A DNA stretch of 64,000 nt from Phaeoceros laevis. Its lineage: Eukaryota > Anthocerotophyta > Anthocerotopsida > Notothyladales. Below, one piece after another: positions 28,701-39,173 of this stretch. A model generated the notes under the pieces. It was not told the DNA's origin. It saw only the letters and a program-made list of their open reading frames with translations, and did no database searches. The position numbers and the translations under genes were made by a program. Location: NCBI GenBank assembly GCA_049999765.1, contig JBNGIQ010009354.1, positions 110,885 through 174,884 of the forward strand, given 5' to 3'. How positions within the stretch are numbered: position 1 is the first letter of the stretch; each line of letters opens with the position of its first letter.

Positions 28701-30539
28701 ATGGTGAGGACCCTCTCCAGCACAGGATTTCGTCTGGTGGTTTTTAGCTGGATGGACGCAATGTCAACTAGGTACCTGAAGTCGGCTGGTGTTTCCTCTA
28801 TGACAGCAGTTCGGACTGTGCGCTGCTCAGAGAATGTAGGCACTGTCCTCTTCCGTAGTAGAGCGGGTGGATCTAGGTTTGCAAGCTCGGTGGGGACCAG
28901 GAGTCCGCGTTTCAGGGGGAGGCCACGATTGCCGGCTGTTGTGTCCAGGCAGGCTAGCGAACAAGGTGCCTGGGACGAGGCGGCCAAGTTATACTTTTCT
29001 GAAGATGGTGGTTCTGTCGCGGTTTCCTCACAAGAGGAGTCTGCCACTTCGCCCCCCAAGAGGGCCCCATCGCAGAGCTGGAAGCAGGCTCTCGGCAAGA
29101 TAAAAGCTGGACAGGGCTTGAATGACTCTAAGGATTCCGGTGTTAAGGTTCGGAGGAGCACAGCTGACTGGAGCAGAAGCAGCAACGATTCTGAGAAGGG
29201 AAGGAGGGAGAAGGGCGGGGAGCCTAGAGTGATACAAGCTGGGAGTAGTGCAGGGACTTTCGACAATGAAGCGTTTGCTGCTCGGGAATGGGCGGATGTG
29301 GGATCTGCAGGCAAGGGAGGTGGCAAAGAGAGCTCGGATTTCACAGCCATTGATAGGCGTAGCGTAGGTAAATCTCGGAGTTCGGGGAAAGAGTACAGTC
29401 AGCAGAGTACGGGCTCCGCGTGGAGTAGGCGTGATGAGGAATTGAGAACGGGCCCAAAACGAGGGCAAGGGTCGGATAGGTGGGACAGTTTTGATGAAGA
29501 TGGAGAGGAGGAGATGGAGGAGGAAGAAATGGAAGACTACGAGAGAAGACCTCCGCGGAGACGTGGAGGGCCTAGAGATTATACCGAGCAGAGCAGCAGC
29601 AGGGCTCCTAAAGTAGCTGGCGAAGTATTGTATGGGGTCAGCCCGATCAAAGCTGCGCTGCAGGCTTGCCGGAGGCAGTTTTACATGCTTTACGTGCAAG
29701 TTGGGTTGGAGGAGAAATTGGCCAGTGGGAAGAAGAAGGACAAAGCATCTGTTGCCTTAGTGTTGAGCACGGCGAAGAGCCTGGGGGTGCCGACGGTTGT
29801 GACTTCCAAGCATAACTTGAACTTGTTGGCTGAGAACAGACCTCACCAGGGGCTCATTCTGGATGCGTCACCTTTGGAACTGGTTCTGACCGAGGACCTG
29901 GAGTACCCAGAGCTGCAGAAAGGAGTGAGGTCCCCAGTGTGGGTGGCCTTGGATGAGATCATGGACCCCCAAAACTTTGGAGCTATTCTTCGATCTGCAT
30001 TCTTCCTAGGTGCAGACGGAGTGGTTGTTTGTGCCAAAAATTCAGCACCGCTGAGCGGGGTTGTGAGCAAGGCAAGTTCAGGAGCACTGGAGGCCATGGA
30101 GGTGCAGTACTGTAAAAACATGGTAAAGTTTCTGGACAGGTGTGTGCAAAATGGCTGGCAAACTGTAGGGGCGACAACGGAACCCCGAGCAGCTTCAGTG
30201 TGGGATTTAGCTCCTGCAACCCCTACCATTCTGGTGCTAGGAAATGAAGGCAAGGGCCTTCGAACCAATGTGCGAAGGGCCTGCACGAAGACTGTCTGCA
30301 TCAGTGGCGCACTTGGCAGCTCAGAAACCGACAAGAGCAGGGGGGCCAAGGTTGTTGAAACAGGTGATGACCAGCAGAAAACAAGAAAACCAGAAGTGGA
30401 AGCTTTGCTGCGGCCAGCAGCTGTAGATAGCTTGAATGTGAGTGTAGCAGCTGGAATTTTGCTGCACCAGCTGCTCACCCGCCCTGTTGACGGGCCACCT
30501 GAAGGCATCACACCAGAAGAGCTCCCCACATCAGGGTAA
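28701..30539 (+). CDS. SpoU-family (TrmH-type) organelle rRNA 2'-O-methyltransferase
   Basis: The ORF is uninterrupted. I choose ATG 28701, the first in frame, giving about 612 residues. The Arg/Ser-rich N-terminus is compatible with organelle import. A low-complexity charged region covers most of the first ~290 residues. An L30e-like substrate-binding part begins GVSPIKAALQACRR. The SpoU knot follows, with motif 1 NFGAILRSAFFLGADG, motif 2 LVLGNEGKGLR and motif 3 LNVSVAAGILLHQLL, all intact. These enzymes methylate ribose in rRNA using S-adenosylmethionine; relatives such as MRM1/RlmB act on large-subunit rRNA of organelles and bacteria. The target nucleotide cannot be read from the sequence. 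About 40 residues are inserted between motifs 2 and 3 (GSSETDKSRG...). Confidence 0.9.
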   Translation: MVRTLSSTGFRLVVFSWMDAMSTRYLKSAGVSSMTAVRTVRCSENVGTVLFRSRAGGSRFASSVGTRSPRFRGRPRLPAVVSRQASEQGAWDEAAKLYFSEDGGSVAVSSQEESATSPPKRAPSQSWKQALGKIKAGQGLNDSKDSGVKVRRSTADWSRSSNDSEKGRREKGGEPRVIQAGSSAGTFDNEAFAAREWADVGSAGKGGGKESSDFTAIDRRSVGKSRSSGKEYSQQSTGSAWSRRDEELRTGPKRGQGSDRWDSFDEDGEEEMEEEEMEDYERRPPRRRGGPRDYTEQSSSRAPKVAGEVLYGVSPIKAALQACRRQFYMLYVQVGLEEKLASGKKKDKASVALVLSTAKSLGVPTVVTSKHNLNLLAENRPHQGLILDASPLELVLTEDLEYPELQKGVRSPVWVALDEIMDPQNFGAILRSAFFLGADGVVVCAKNSAPLSGVVSKASSGALEAMEVQYCKNMVKFLDRCVQNGWQTVGATTEPRAASVWDLAPATPTILVLGNEGKGLRTNVRRACTKTVCISGALGSSETDKSRGAKVVETGDDQQKTRKPEVEALLRPAAVDSLNVSVAAGILLHQLLTRPVDGPPEGITPEELPTSG

Positions 30540-30763
30540 TAAAGAAAAGTCCTTTCGACATTACGCCTGATTCACCGGACAACGTCTTGTAAGACTTGGC
30601 GCCATCCGGCCGCTCCACACCTCGTTGCATGCCCGGCGAAAGTATTATCTGGATAAACGCGTGGAGATACGAGTGCCCCGGAGTTTTGATGGACAACGAG
30701 GGTTCCCCATCAGATGCTATTCAAGCGGACGACGGCTAGCAGGAAGTTCTGCCCAATTGCAAA

Positions 30764-32035
30764 ATGGCACTGCTTTGTTGTGTGCGAGCCTCCGTCTCTA
30801 GTGTCATCTCACCTAGCCAGTCGAGCAGGGATGTCGCTGGTTCAAGTGTGTGCTCAAGGAGCGCAGGTTCCGTACCACATGGGCTTGGCAGCAGCTTAAG
30901 GCCCGGTCTTCCCAAGCAACTGCACTTAGCAGTCCCTGCAGGGGCGAAATTGCATGGCAGACGAATCGAAACTGTTGCCCTCTTCAAATCCAAGAAGCCC
31001 CAGGTGTCCAGGCTGCACTTGGTTGTTGGTTGTCTCTCTACATTTTCCTGACTGTCCCACCGCATTCTTTGACAATGTGCTGCTTGTCTCAGAAAGTTGT
31101 AAGAGAAACGGTTGTCCCGGACCCTGATTATCGAATTCCCATCGTCCTGCTGGGTAAATTCCAATCCCTCACCGTTACTGTACTTCAAGCTGGTGCTCAG
31201 CGTCCTGGCCATTGTGGTTAAAAGTGTTCCATTCTGCTGGCATTGTTGTGCTTTGAGCAGGCGCGGCGGGTGCCAGTGGCTATGCAGACAACCTGGTAGC
31301 AGCAGTGCCGCTGGGCATCCTTGGCCTGTTTCTACTTCTTCAGGTGTGTCGGATCTCTTTCTTATAAGAATTAGAAAGAGTGATTAAGTTAACCGGCAGG
31401 TCGAGAGCTGCTGGTTTCCACAATATCCTATGCCTGGTGTCATCGTCACCACATAGCTTCTGATAACCGGGGATTGCACTCTCCTGCAGACTACGAGGGT
31501 GAAGTTCGTGTTCGAAGATGAAGCTTTGGTACAGTCCTCGTTATGGTTCGGTATTTTTGGAGGTGCTTGCTTCTAGCTGGGTCACTCGTTTGACTTTGGA
31601 GTGCACCTGCAGGAAGTAAAGATAGGAGACGACCTCAAGGAGTCAGGAGAGAATGCCTTTGTTGGGGGCAAGAACCGGTGGAAGTAAGTGGAAGGATTTT
31701 TTTGACCTGCTGGTTCTCAACGCTCAACCAGGACACTGGACTCTAAGGCAGGCATGATACTTGTAGGTTTGCGTCATTTGTCAACTGGGAGTTTTGGTGG
31801 CCAAACTTCCCCGTACTCGTGTACTTTAAAGAGACGCAAACGAAGCCAGAAGGGCAGATCCACTTCTTCCCAATTCTTTTTGTGAGTGTCTCATCATCAT
31901 TGTTTTGTTTTCGGCATGCTCTTCTGAAGATACAGCCATTTTGAACTTGAACGGCTCGTACTGCAGAATGGAAAGCAACTCTATGATGTGATGGTGGAAC
32001 GAGCTGGTTCTTCAAAGACGAGCGGCCCAAAGTAG
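30764..32035 (+). CDS. Chloroplast membrane protein, DUF3119-like
   Basis: Seven exons give about 225 residues in continuous frame: 30764-31003, 31093-31153, 31261-31343, 31490-31528, 31613-31683, 31767-31881, 31967-32035. The first ~80 residues are Ser/Arg-rich, like a transit peptide. The mature part begins VVPDPDYRIPIVLLG and has two hydrophobic stretches (IPIVLLGGAAGASGY and VAAVPLGILGLFLLLQ). A soluble domain follows with VKFVFEDEALEV, FVNWEFWWPNFPVLVYFKE and IHFFPILF. This pattern recalls the DUF3119 family shared by cyanobacteria and plastids; the family name is from memory and uncertain. Function is unknown, and a thylakoid or envelope location is inferred. Its 5' end is 225 bp from the methyltransferase stop. 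Confidence 0.75.
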
Positions 32036-32686
32036 GGCAGTTTTGGATTCGGCCTTGATTAGCAGCAGGGAAATGGGTACAAGAGGATCCTTCAGCATGG
32101 CGGCCGTGTCGATAGACAGCGAAAGTTTTGCCCCCTGCCATGAAAGAACACATGATCTGGCGTCCGTCCAGCATCTCTGCCAATGCTTGTGATGTTGCCC
32201 TTCTTGTATAGATCTCATTTGCACCTTCCCGCATGGGAGCTACTTCATCAAAGTTGACACAAGCATATGGTTTTTATCGACCGTCATGAAATGTTCGCTC
32301 TCCAGCTAAAACCACCTTATAGCGTAGGACCGTAGGTCAGGGCTAGGTAGAGAGATGGATAGGTTAGGTGTGCGAGATAACAAGGAGGTGGGAGATAACG
32401 CGTTGTGGGATGGCAGAAATTCCTGCCTCGTCTCATTTGAAGTCATTTCCATCCATTTTCTGTGGGGCGAGTTCCTTATCTCTGACTCTGGGCAACGACT
32501 CCTGGCTGCCCCTAACGAGCTACGGCTCTCTCTACAGATGGTCAAGACGAAGTCGCCTAACGTTAGGGTTTACGCTCAACGCGGGATAGTTCGAGCAGAG
32601 ATGCAGTTTAGGGGTTCCCTGATCGCAACACACACTAATGCGGTCTCATTCTTGGCTTGGGTTGGTGGCTAGGCAAGGAGACAGCA
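32036..32686. other. Intergenic region
   Basis: Short overlapping ORFs only; none has a recognisable domain. It probably contains the 3' UTR of the DUF3119-like gene and the leader of the F-box gene. Confidence 0.4.
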
Positions 32687-33974
32687 ATGGCTTCAGACGC
32701 AGATATACTCCAGTCATCAGAAATTTTGGGCGGAGGGATGACGAAGCGGTGGACGGAGAACGAGCCTTGCATGTATTTCTCTGTGGTAGAAGAGTTGTTG
32801 CGTGTCAATCCTGCTCCTGCAACCGGTCGAATGAAGCGCTCTGTCACGGTGTGGGAGCAAATGCCGGAGGACCTGGTGGACAGGGTGCTGCTTTTTCTGC
32901 CTGCCTCCAGCCAGGCCCGATTGGCCGTGGTCTGCAAGCGGTGGAGGGCGCTAATGTGCTCTGTTCAGTTCCGGGAGCAGAGTGCCCTCATAGCATTCCG
33001 TTCCACTGATTCAGTTTGCATTTGCAGCCCAGAGGAACCCTGTGACCTTATGGGGGATCGCTTGAAGAACATCAAGGTTGTCAGGTTCGTTATGGGCATG
33101 TTCTCGGAGAAGCTGATACCATGTCTTGAGAAAGCGCAGATCTTCACCATGGTGGCCTGTACGGTCTGGCACTGGAGATTTTCAGCCCCAGGGTAGTCGC
33201 GGTCTTCGTGTTCAATCCGGTAAACGGGACCAGGCGCGAACTGCCTCGGTTGGTATTCCAGTCGGTCTGCTGTCCGCCGACGGAGTGGCAAATCTCGTTG
33301 GTAGCTTATGAGCAGACAGGGTACCAGGTGTTCGTAGCGTGGAGGGGTCACGATAAGCAAATTCGTTTCAATGTCTACTCCAGCGCCACAGACTCTTGGA
33401 GCCAAGCTTGCTTGCGACCATGTGCGCAGCTGGCTATGCGTGATGCCGACAAGCTTATGCTGAGCGACTATGTGGTTAGCAAAGGAGGATTTGTCCATGT
33501 GAAGGCGAGTATGATTCGCGGGGATGACCTGATCACGAAAGTGTTCCGGTTGACCTTGGACGGTAAATATGTGGGGACACTACCAGAGCCACCGAAAGGC
33601 CATCGTGGTTTGAAGTCACAAGTTTCTTGCCTTGATGCAAGTCACGATAGCGAGACTTTGTACTGGGTGAGAAATACCTGCACCATTCTGAAGTGCGGAA
33701 GCCATGACAGGATGTGGAAGCTGGTTTCCAGGCTGCCAAAGAGTTTAATGGACAAGATGGATTGCAAGGGCTCTTCCAAATGTGAGCTAGAGAACGCTAA
33801 GGTTGTTGGTGACCTATTCTTTTAGTGTGCATTGCCTCCACTATCACGGACCGGCAGGATAAGTACGTTCTGGCGTACCACATTTTGAATGACTCATGGA
33901 GTTTGGTCTGTCGTACTTCTTACTTTTGGGGGTTTCATGAGTTTCTGGCATCCAGATCAGACCTTGTGGTCTGA
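32687..33974 (+). pseudogene. F-box protein gene with two frameshifts
   Basis: From ATG 32687 a reading of about 170 residues contains an F-box (WEQMPEDLVDRVLLFLPASS ... KRWRAL). The frame then closes. A second frame carries on the expected F-box-associated domain (GGLYGLALEIFSPRVV, VFNPVNGTRRELPRL, ATDSWSQA), with the switch at about 33129-33153. It closes at 33825, and a third frame continues (IASTITDRQDKYVLAYHILNDSWSLV) to TGA at 33972. Two single-base-type shifts in a family rich in pseudogenes suggest decay; draft-assembly indels are the alternative. F-box proteins recruit substrates to SCF ubiquitin ligases; no partner can be inferred. Confidence 0.7.
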
Positions 33975-34687
33975 TTGTGGTGATTGGACTTGGTGTGGAG
34001 AGAGTCTTCAGTTGTTAGCTGGCTGCTACGATACTGGCAAGCTATTTAAAATGTAGGGGAGGACTTCATGGATCAAGAGTGGTTATGCTGTTTTAAGGTC
34101 CAGATGCTGCTAGTAGGACATATCAGTCCACCGACATGGCTGATCATCAAATCACCAAATTTTCCTAGTTTACATACAGTGTTGGAAAATACAGGCAAGG
34201 TAGACTTAATTTGGGGTGATGGCAAAATTTTGTTCCAGTTCTTTGTGCTTCCGCACCACAGGGGCCATGGAGTATGGAAGGGTATTGCAGCCCTCAACCT
34301 CCTACAGGGGAAGGTTTTCAATTGGAGAGGAAGTGAGACCAGTGGGTATTAGGGTGCTCCTCGCTAGGAATTTAAGGTTGAGCTGCCATGGTGGATTAAG
34401 CCACTTGACAAGGTCGCTTTTCCATCCGTTGTACTCGAATTAGGATAAATTACTCTCCGTAATTCACTCTAACAATCACGCTCGCACATAATGTTCGTGC
34501 CAATAAAATGCAACTAACAAACCCCTCAGCCTTTTCTGGTTTCCGGTGTTGTCGGTCGCATCTGTATCGTAAGCTCGTAATAAGACTCCAATGTATCGTA
34601 AGCTTGTAGTAAGACTCCAATTATCCGAGTCTACTATAGAGTCTAGAGCTTAGTTGCAGGAAACGCGTTCCTGCAACGCGTTTCCAA

Positions 34688-34782
34688 CGTACGGTGCATT
34701 GGAAACGTGTCCGAAACGCACGTACGGTGCATTGGAAACGTGTCCGAAATGCACGGTGCATTGGAGACGTGTCCGAAATGCA
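34688..34782. repeat. Tandem 33-bp array beginning CGTACGGTGCATTGGAAACG
   Basis: Two 33-bp units (34688-34720, 34721-34753) and a third of 29 bp differ by a few bases. Just upstream, 34661-34687 is a palindrome GGAAACGCGTT-CCTGC-AACGCGTTTCC with perfect 11-bp arms. Confidence 0.85.
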
Positions 34783-35844
34783 CGGGATGGGATGACATTA
34801 AGTAAAAGTTGTTGGAGTATAAAAAAAAATTCATTACTTCGTTTGAGGAGGATGGCGCGGGCTCGAGGAGGGCGAGGACTGTTGGGAGGAGGTGGTGCGC
34901 CCTCCTCCAGCCCGCACCCTCCTCCTCGCCCCCATACCCATAATATAAAAGTATTAATAGGGGTTTACCCCCTTCCAAAACGCACGGCTAAAAAATTTGA
35001 AACGTTTCGACGTAGGCTGCAACCAAGGTCTAGAGTCTATACTGAAGTTGATACAATGTATATTTTCTTGATTGAAATTTTCTTAGTTATTGCGGCTTAA
35101 GAAACGGTGGGAAGGAAACATGTTTCTACATGTTGCACGTTTCCAACTTGAAACCAGTCCTTATTTTGGCCGTTGTCTCAATGAAACAGGACTAGGCTCT
35201 TTTTTATTGTATTTTAAAATTTTAAGATTTAAGTAATAACGTAGCACACGTAGAGGCGGACCTTAGTGGCCGAAGCGTAAAATACCGAAGCGGGAATGTT
35301 ACGTACGTGACGTCAAATTGACGCATTGAAAATGGCGATTCGGAATCGTCGTATATACGGTGTATTTGCAAGTATTTATATCACTGTATACGATCTTGTC
35401 TATACATACTTAGTTACCAACCTTAACTACATCACTTAGGGTTTGAGCATCGCACATGAGTAGGTGATGGTGAGCATTGATGGCAGGCACTGACGAGCGT
35501 GCATCTTGAGTTTGGTGTGGCGCGATGACGGGCGAAGCGATGGCGGGCATTAGACGAGCGTGCATTTTGTGCATCTTGAGTTTGGCAGCATGGGCAAAAT
35601 CGCAACTACCATGTGCTAATTTTGAAATCATACCGTATAAATATGGTATTTTGAAAATTTGTTCCACTGTATACAATGAAAGTTACCTTACGATTCCTAT
35701 TTACTACGCGGTAACTTATGTATGAATCGGCGATTCATTTCAATGAATCACCGATTCCGGCAACTAAGGGGCGGGCAGTTAAAACTTGAAAAGGCAAACT
35801 ACTTCAATCAAACTAGTCAAATCACTAATGGGATGGGGGACGCC

Positions 35845-35944
35845 NNNNNNNNNNNNNNNNNNNNNNNNNNNNNNNNNNNNNNNNNNNNNNNNNNNNNNNN
35901 NNNNNNNNNNNNNNNNNNNNNNNNNNNNNNNNNNNNNNNNNNNN
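35845..35944. other. Assembly gap (100 N)
   Basis: Exactly 100 N, the convention for a gap of unknown size, within repeat-rich sequence. Confidence 0.99.
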
Positions 35945-36469
35945 AGGCTGCGGCCATCCCTGGTATAGGGCATGAGTGGAGTGATTGGAGTGGAGGCCGA
36001 GCGGCTGCTGGGGAGCGCCCGGGCATAGCGCGACACCAGGATCAGGAGATTTGAGGAGCGCAATCAGGCATGGCGCGATCAGGCAAGGCATGGCGATCCG
36101 GCGATCAGGCATGGCAATCAGGTGATCTTGGGAAGGAAGTCGCACGACTTGGGAAGTCACGCGACTTCCCAAGTAACTCACATGGCCCTTTTCTTGAGGA
36201 ACGCGTTTTCATTTCACCGTGCCGTTTCGCGTGTTACTTTATTAAGCTTGTGGCATTATTCTGAAAATGCCCTAGAAACCTAGAAACACGAAATTTGGAA
36301 CGCGGAAACGTGTTTCCTATAACTAAGGGAAATTTCTACTCGTCAAATAATATGTAAGTAAATTAAAAATGAAAAACAACATTTTTAGACAAAAGTTTAG
36401 GCTAGGTTTCAAGTTCGTTTTCAGGCATAAGGTGGACATACGCCATACGGTGGGAATTTGATCGGTTTG

Positions 36470-37640
36470 AAAAAGGTTTTTTGACCCTTTTAGTTTAGGG
36501 TAATCCAGTCGGTGACCCTTTTATATTAGAGTAATCCGGTCAAGGGTAAACCGTTTAACCGGTTTTGACCGACTTAAAGGGTCAAATCGTTTTAAAAAGT
36601 TCAAATCATTAAAGGGTTTATAAGTTTCAAAACTAACTACAAGTTAGCTTGGGAAAGTAGTCAATTGATAGAGCATTGGGGTTGGGGAAAGGGAGGTTGT
36701 GGCACGTCAATTTTGAAGCATGTAGAAACCTCTCTTTTTAACCTCACACAGCAACCGCGCTCAAATGTATTAAAAGAAAGCAAGTTTGGCAAGACTTGAA
36801 CATAGTCGCAGCTCTCAGTGTACCAGATCGCATTGCCTCTAGTCGTCCTACGATGGAGCGTGCAAGCGCGATCTCCACCGCACCAAGCTGCGTAGCAATC
36901 CCAGATCCAAGCGCGATCTCAAAGCCAAGATTCAGATCGTGCTCCAAGGTAGAGCTCTCAATTCAAGTGAAAACCAACTAGTCCCTTTCCTGCCAATATG
37001 CATACTCAGCAAGTTTCTGGAACCCGGCCTCAAAGTAACACCCGGCCCGTCAAATTCTATAGGGCTACATCATCATGTTTTATTGCAAGCCGGCCCGGTA
37101 CTCCTAACTCAGGCCGTAAAACACACACATCACTCTAGCACGCCACAAGGTTGTGTGTTTAACCCTCCCAGGGCCTTCTTAAACCAACCTTTATTCCTAT
37201 ATATCTAATGAGCCTTGGCCGTAGCCTTGAACTTTGGAAGGATTTCAAAATAGGAGATAGAATGTGCATAAAGAAGTAAGTGTTACGATTGACTTTATTG
37301 CGCTTTTTCAAGTGTTTTGAAGGTTTTAAAAACTTTTTAATCATTTGACCCGTTTATAACCTTTTCAAACCGGTCAAATCGGTCAAACCGTTTAGGGCTG
37401 TTACCCTTTTCCCTCGAAGTAATCCGATCACGGTAAACCGGTCAAAACCGTCTATGACCCTTTTCTTGGGATGTAATCAGATCAACATGTGTTATTTTAG
37501 AAAAAAAGTTAATACCTAGGTAGCCCTATTAGAAAGGCATCCGAATGTGCCTCTAACTTTTCTTCTGACTAGTAAAAAAACCCCAGAAACTATTAAACCG
37601 TTTTGACAACCGGTCAAATTCCCACCCTCATACGCCACCT
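36470..37640. mobile_element. Probable transposon remnant with GGTCAAA/ACCGGT subterminal arrays
   Basis: Blocks rich in CCGGTCAAA and GACCCTTTT motifs at 36470-36640 and 37340-37500 are partly complementary to each other, like inverted subterminal repeats. The right end (37518-37630) matches the repeat at 1946-2060. Between them lies unremarkable sequence without a transposase. The type is not recognised. Confidence 0.4.
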
Positions 37641-38195
37641 CGTGGAGGGTTCACCAATTCAACTTCACCTATTCACATGGGATAAATGAATTCATCTGCC
37701 CGCATTCGTTCACCCTGAGTCGATTCGTTCACCTAGCCGTAAATGCACTGTGCTATAAGTGTCGTTCCTATTGGCGCCAGGACACACATGGGTGTAACCG
37801 AAAAAGAACATTTACGAGGCCCGGCACCTACATGCGGTGCACTATGGAGAGCTTTTGTATTGCTCTATTGTGTTGTATTGCTCGACTTCAAGTTGGCAGG
37901 CTGGTGTCACATCCAAAGGCTTCAAAGCCAGCGGGCGATCGCAATACGGCGTGCAGCTGGTTATCCTGCCATGGCCCAGTGAGACACACCACCTCAATGT
38001 TCAGCACTCTATCTGCTCTGCTCCAGCTCCTCGCTTATTTCTCGCTTTTTCAAATTTCGATGAAGAGACTTTAGCATCGTGTGTAAACATTCCTTCTCAT
38101 CTACAGGTGAATTGCAAGTCACTCGCCTTCCCTTCACGCTCTAGCTTCCTGTCAACTCTCTTTTTCACAAGTTTGCCCAGTTTATAGGTTAGGTC

Positions 38196-38295
38196 NNNNN
38201 NNNNNNNNNNNNNNNNNNNNNNNNNNNNNNNNNNNNNNNNNNNNNNNNNNNNNNNNNNNNNNNNNNNNNNNNNNNNNNNNNNNNNNNNNNNNNNN
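38196..38295. other. Assembly gap (100 N)
   Basis: Exactly 100 N, a placeholder of unknown true size. Confidence 0.99.
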
Positions 38296-38340
38296 GTCGG
38301 GGTGGGGAGTTTTTCTCGACGCGCCGCCCAAGAGAGTTCC

Positions 38341-38820
38341 TTTGGTCAATCTGCTATCCATAAATATGATGGATAGCAGATGAACAAGCTCCGCCTGTGA
38401 GCTTCTTTTCCCATGCGACATGTCCAGTATGAATGAAGAGGGCAAGCCAAGGGCCTCAGACAGCAGGCTTGAAATGAATCATGACGCTTTTGAGACAGAT
38501 GCCCTCTTCATACACCATGGCCTACATCTCATAGCTAGCTCCTGTCTCAAATAGCGAAAAGACCAGGTCACGTTCTACCTGGCCAGCGTAACCTGTTACC
38601 TGCACCATGTCACCATTTCTCCTGAGAACAAGCGTCAAATATCTTCTGAGGATCCTCCAATCTCCCACAACTACTATACATGTTAATAAGTGGGCTGCTA
38701 CAAATAAATCGGAACTGTCAAGTCGATCCTGAATGATTGAGCGATTGAGCACGGATATGCCTTCCCTTCTCGAATCCTGCCAAACTACCTTGAGTGACGA
38801 ATGTTGGGATGTGTGCACAA
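38341..38820 (-). pseudogene. Degenerate PPR gene fragment
   Basis: On the minus strand, parts of PPR repeats can be read in shifting frames: DLFVAAHLL, NMYSSCGRLEDPQKIFDAC, VTGYAGQVERDLVFSLFE. Downstream come traces of the next repeat (VYEEGICLKSVMIHF). Stops and frame changes occur every 20-60 codons. It is a third PPR relic in the window and ends near the second N gap, which may hide more of it. Confidence 0.6.
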
Positions 38821-39173
38821 CACCTTCCCTACCCCAACAGCATGGTAGTCAAGAGTTCACATTAGGACACGGCATGTTTTCAAAGACTTGTTAGCATACA
38901 GACTTCCCACATTTGCATAAACTTCTACAAGCAGGCATAGCTGATGCGTTCTGGATGCCTTAAATTTGATAAAATGGAATGGATTGATATGACCTATAAG
39001 TGATACCACAATTGCTGACACACAGCTCGAGATGAATATATTTGGAATGTGAACACTTCAAGAGCTTTTTGGTTTTCTGGTACCCTAGCACATAATAAAA
39101 CAGGAAAGGCGGGAACAAACAGAGCACTTAACAAGAAACTAGCTGCCCCCGTTCGTCACACTCGGAACCAAGG

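Larger units (their letters stand above)
33975..38340. other. Gene-poor, AT-rich repeat region
   Basis: No intact gene is seen. It contains a 33-bp tandem array (34688-34782), GGAAACGCGTT palindromes, local duplications near 35460-35600, low-complexity GCGATCAGGCATGGC repeats near 36060-36120, a perfect 12-bp-arm palindrome (36147-36174), and arrays of ACCGGTCAAA-type motifs at 36470-36640 and 37340-37640. Two N gaps interrupt it. It looks like accumulated transposon debris. Confidence 0.5.

Noticed and set aside
28631-29350. 239-codon minus-strand ORF over the SpoU methyltransferase
   Set aside because: The plus strand encodes recognisable methyltransferase sequence; the opposite ORF has no family features.
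36744-36947. Minus-strand ORF (67 codons) resembling a helical protein fragment
   Set aside because: Short, inside transposon debris, and no domain could be named.
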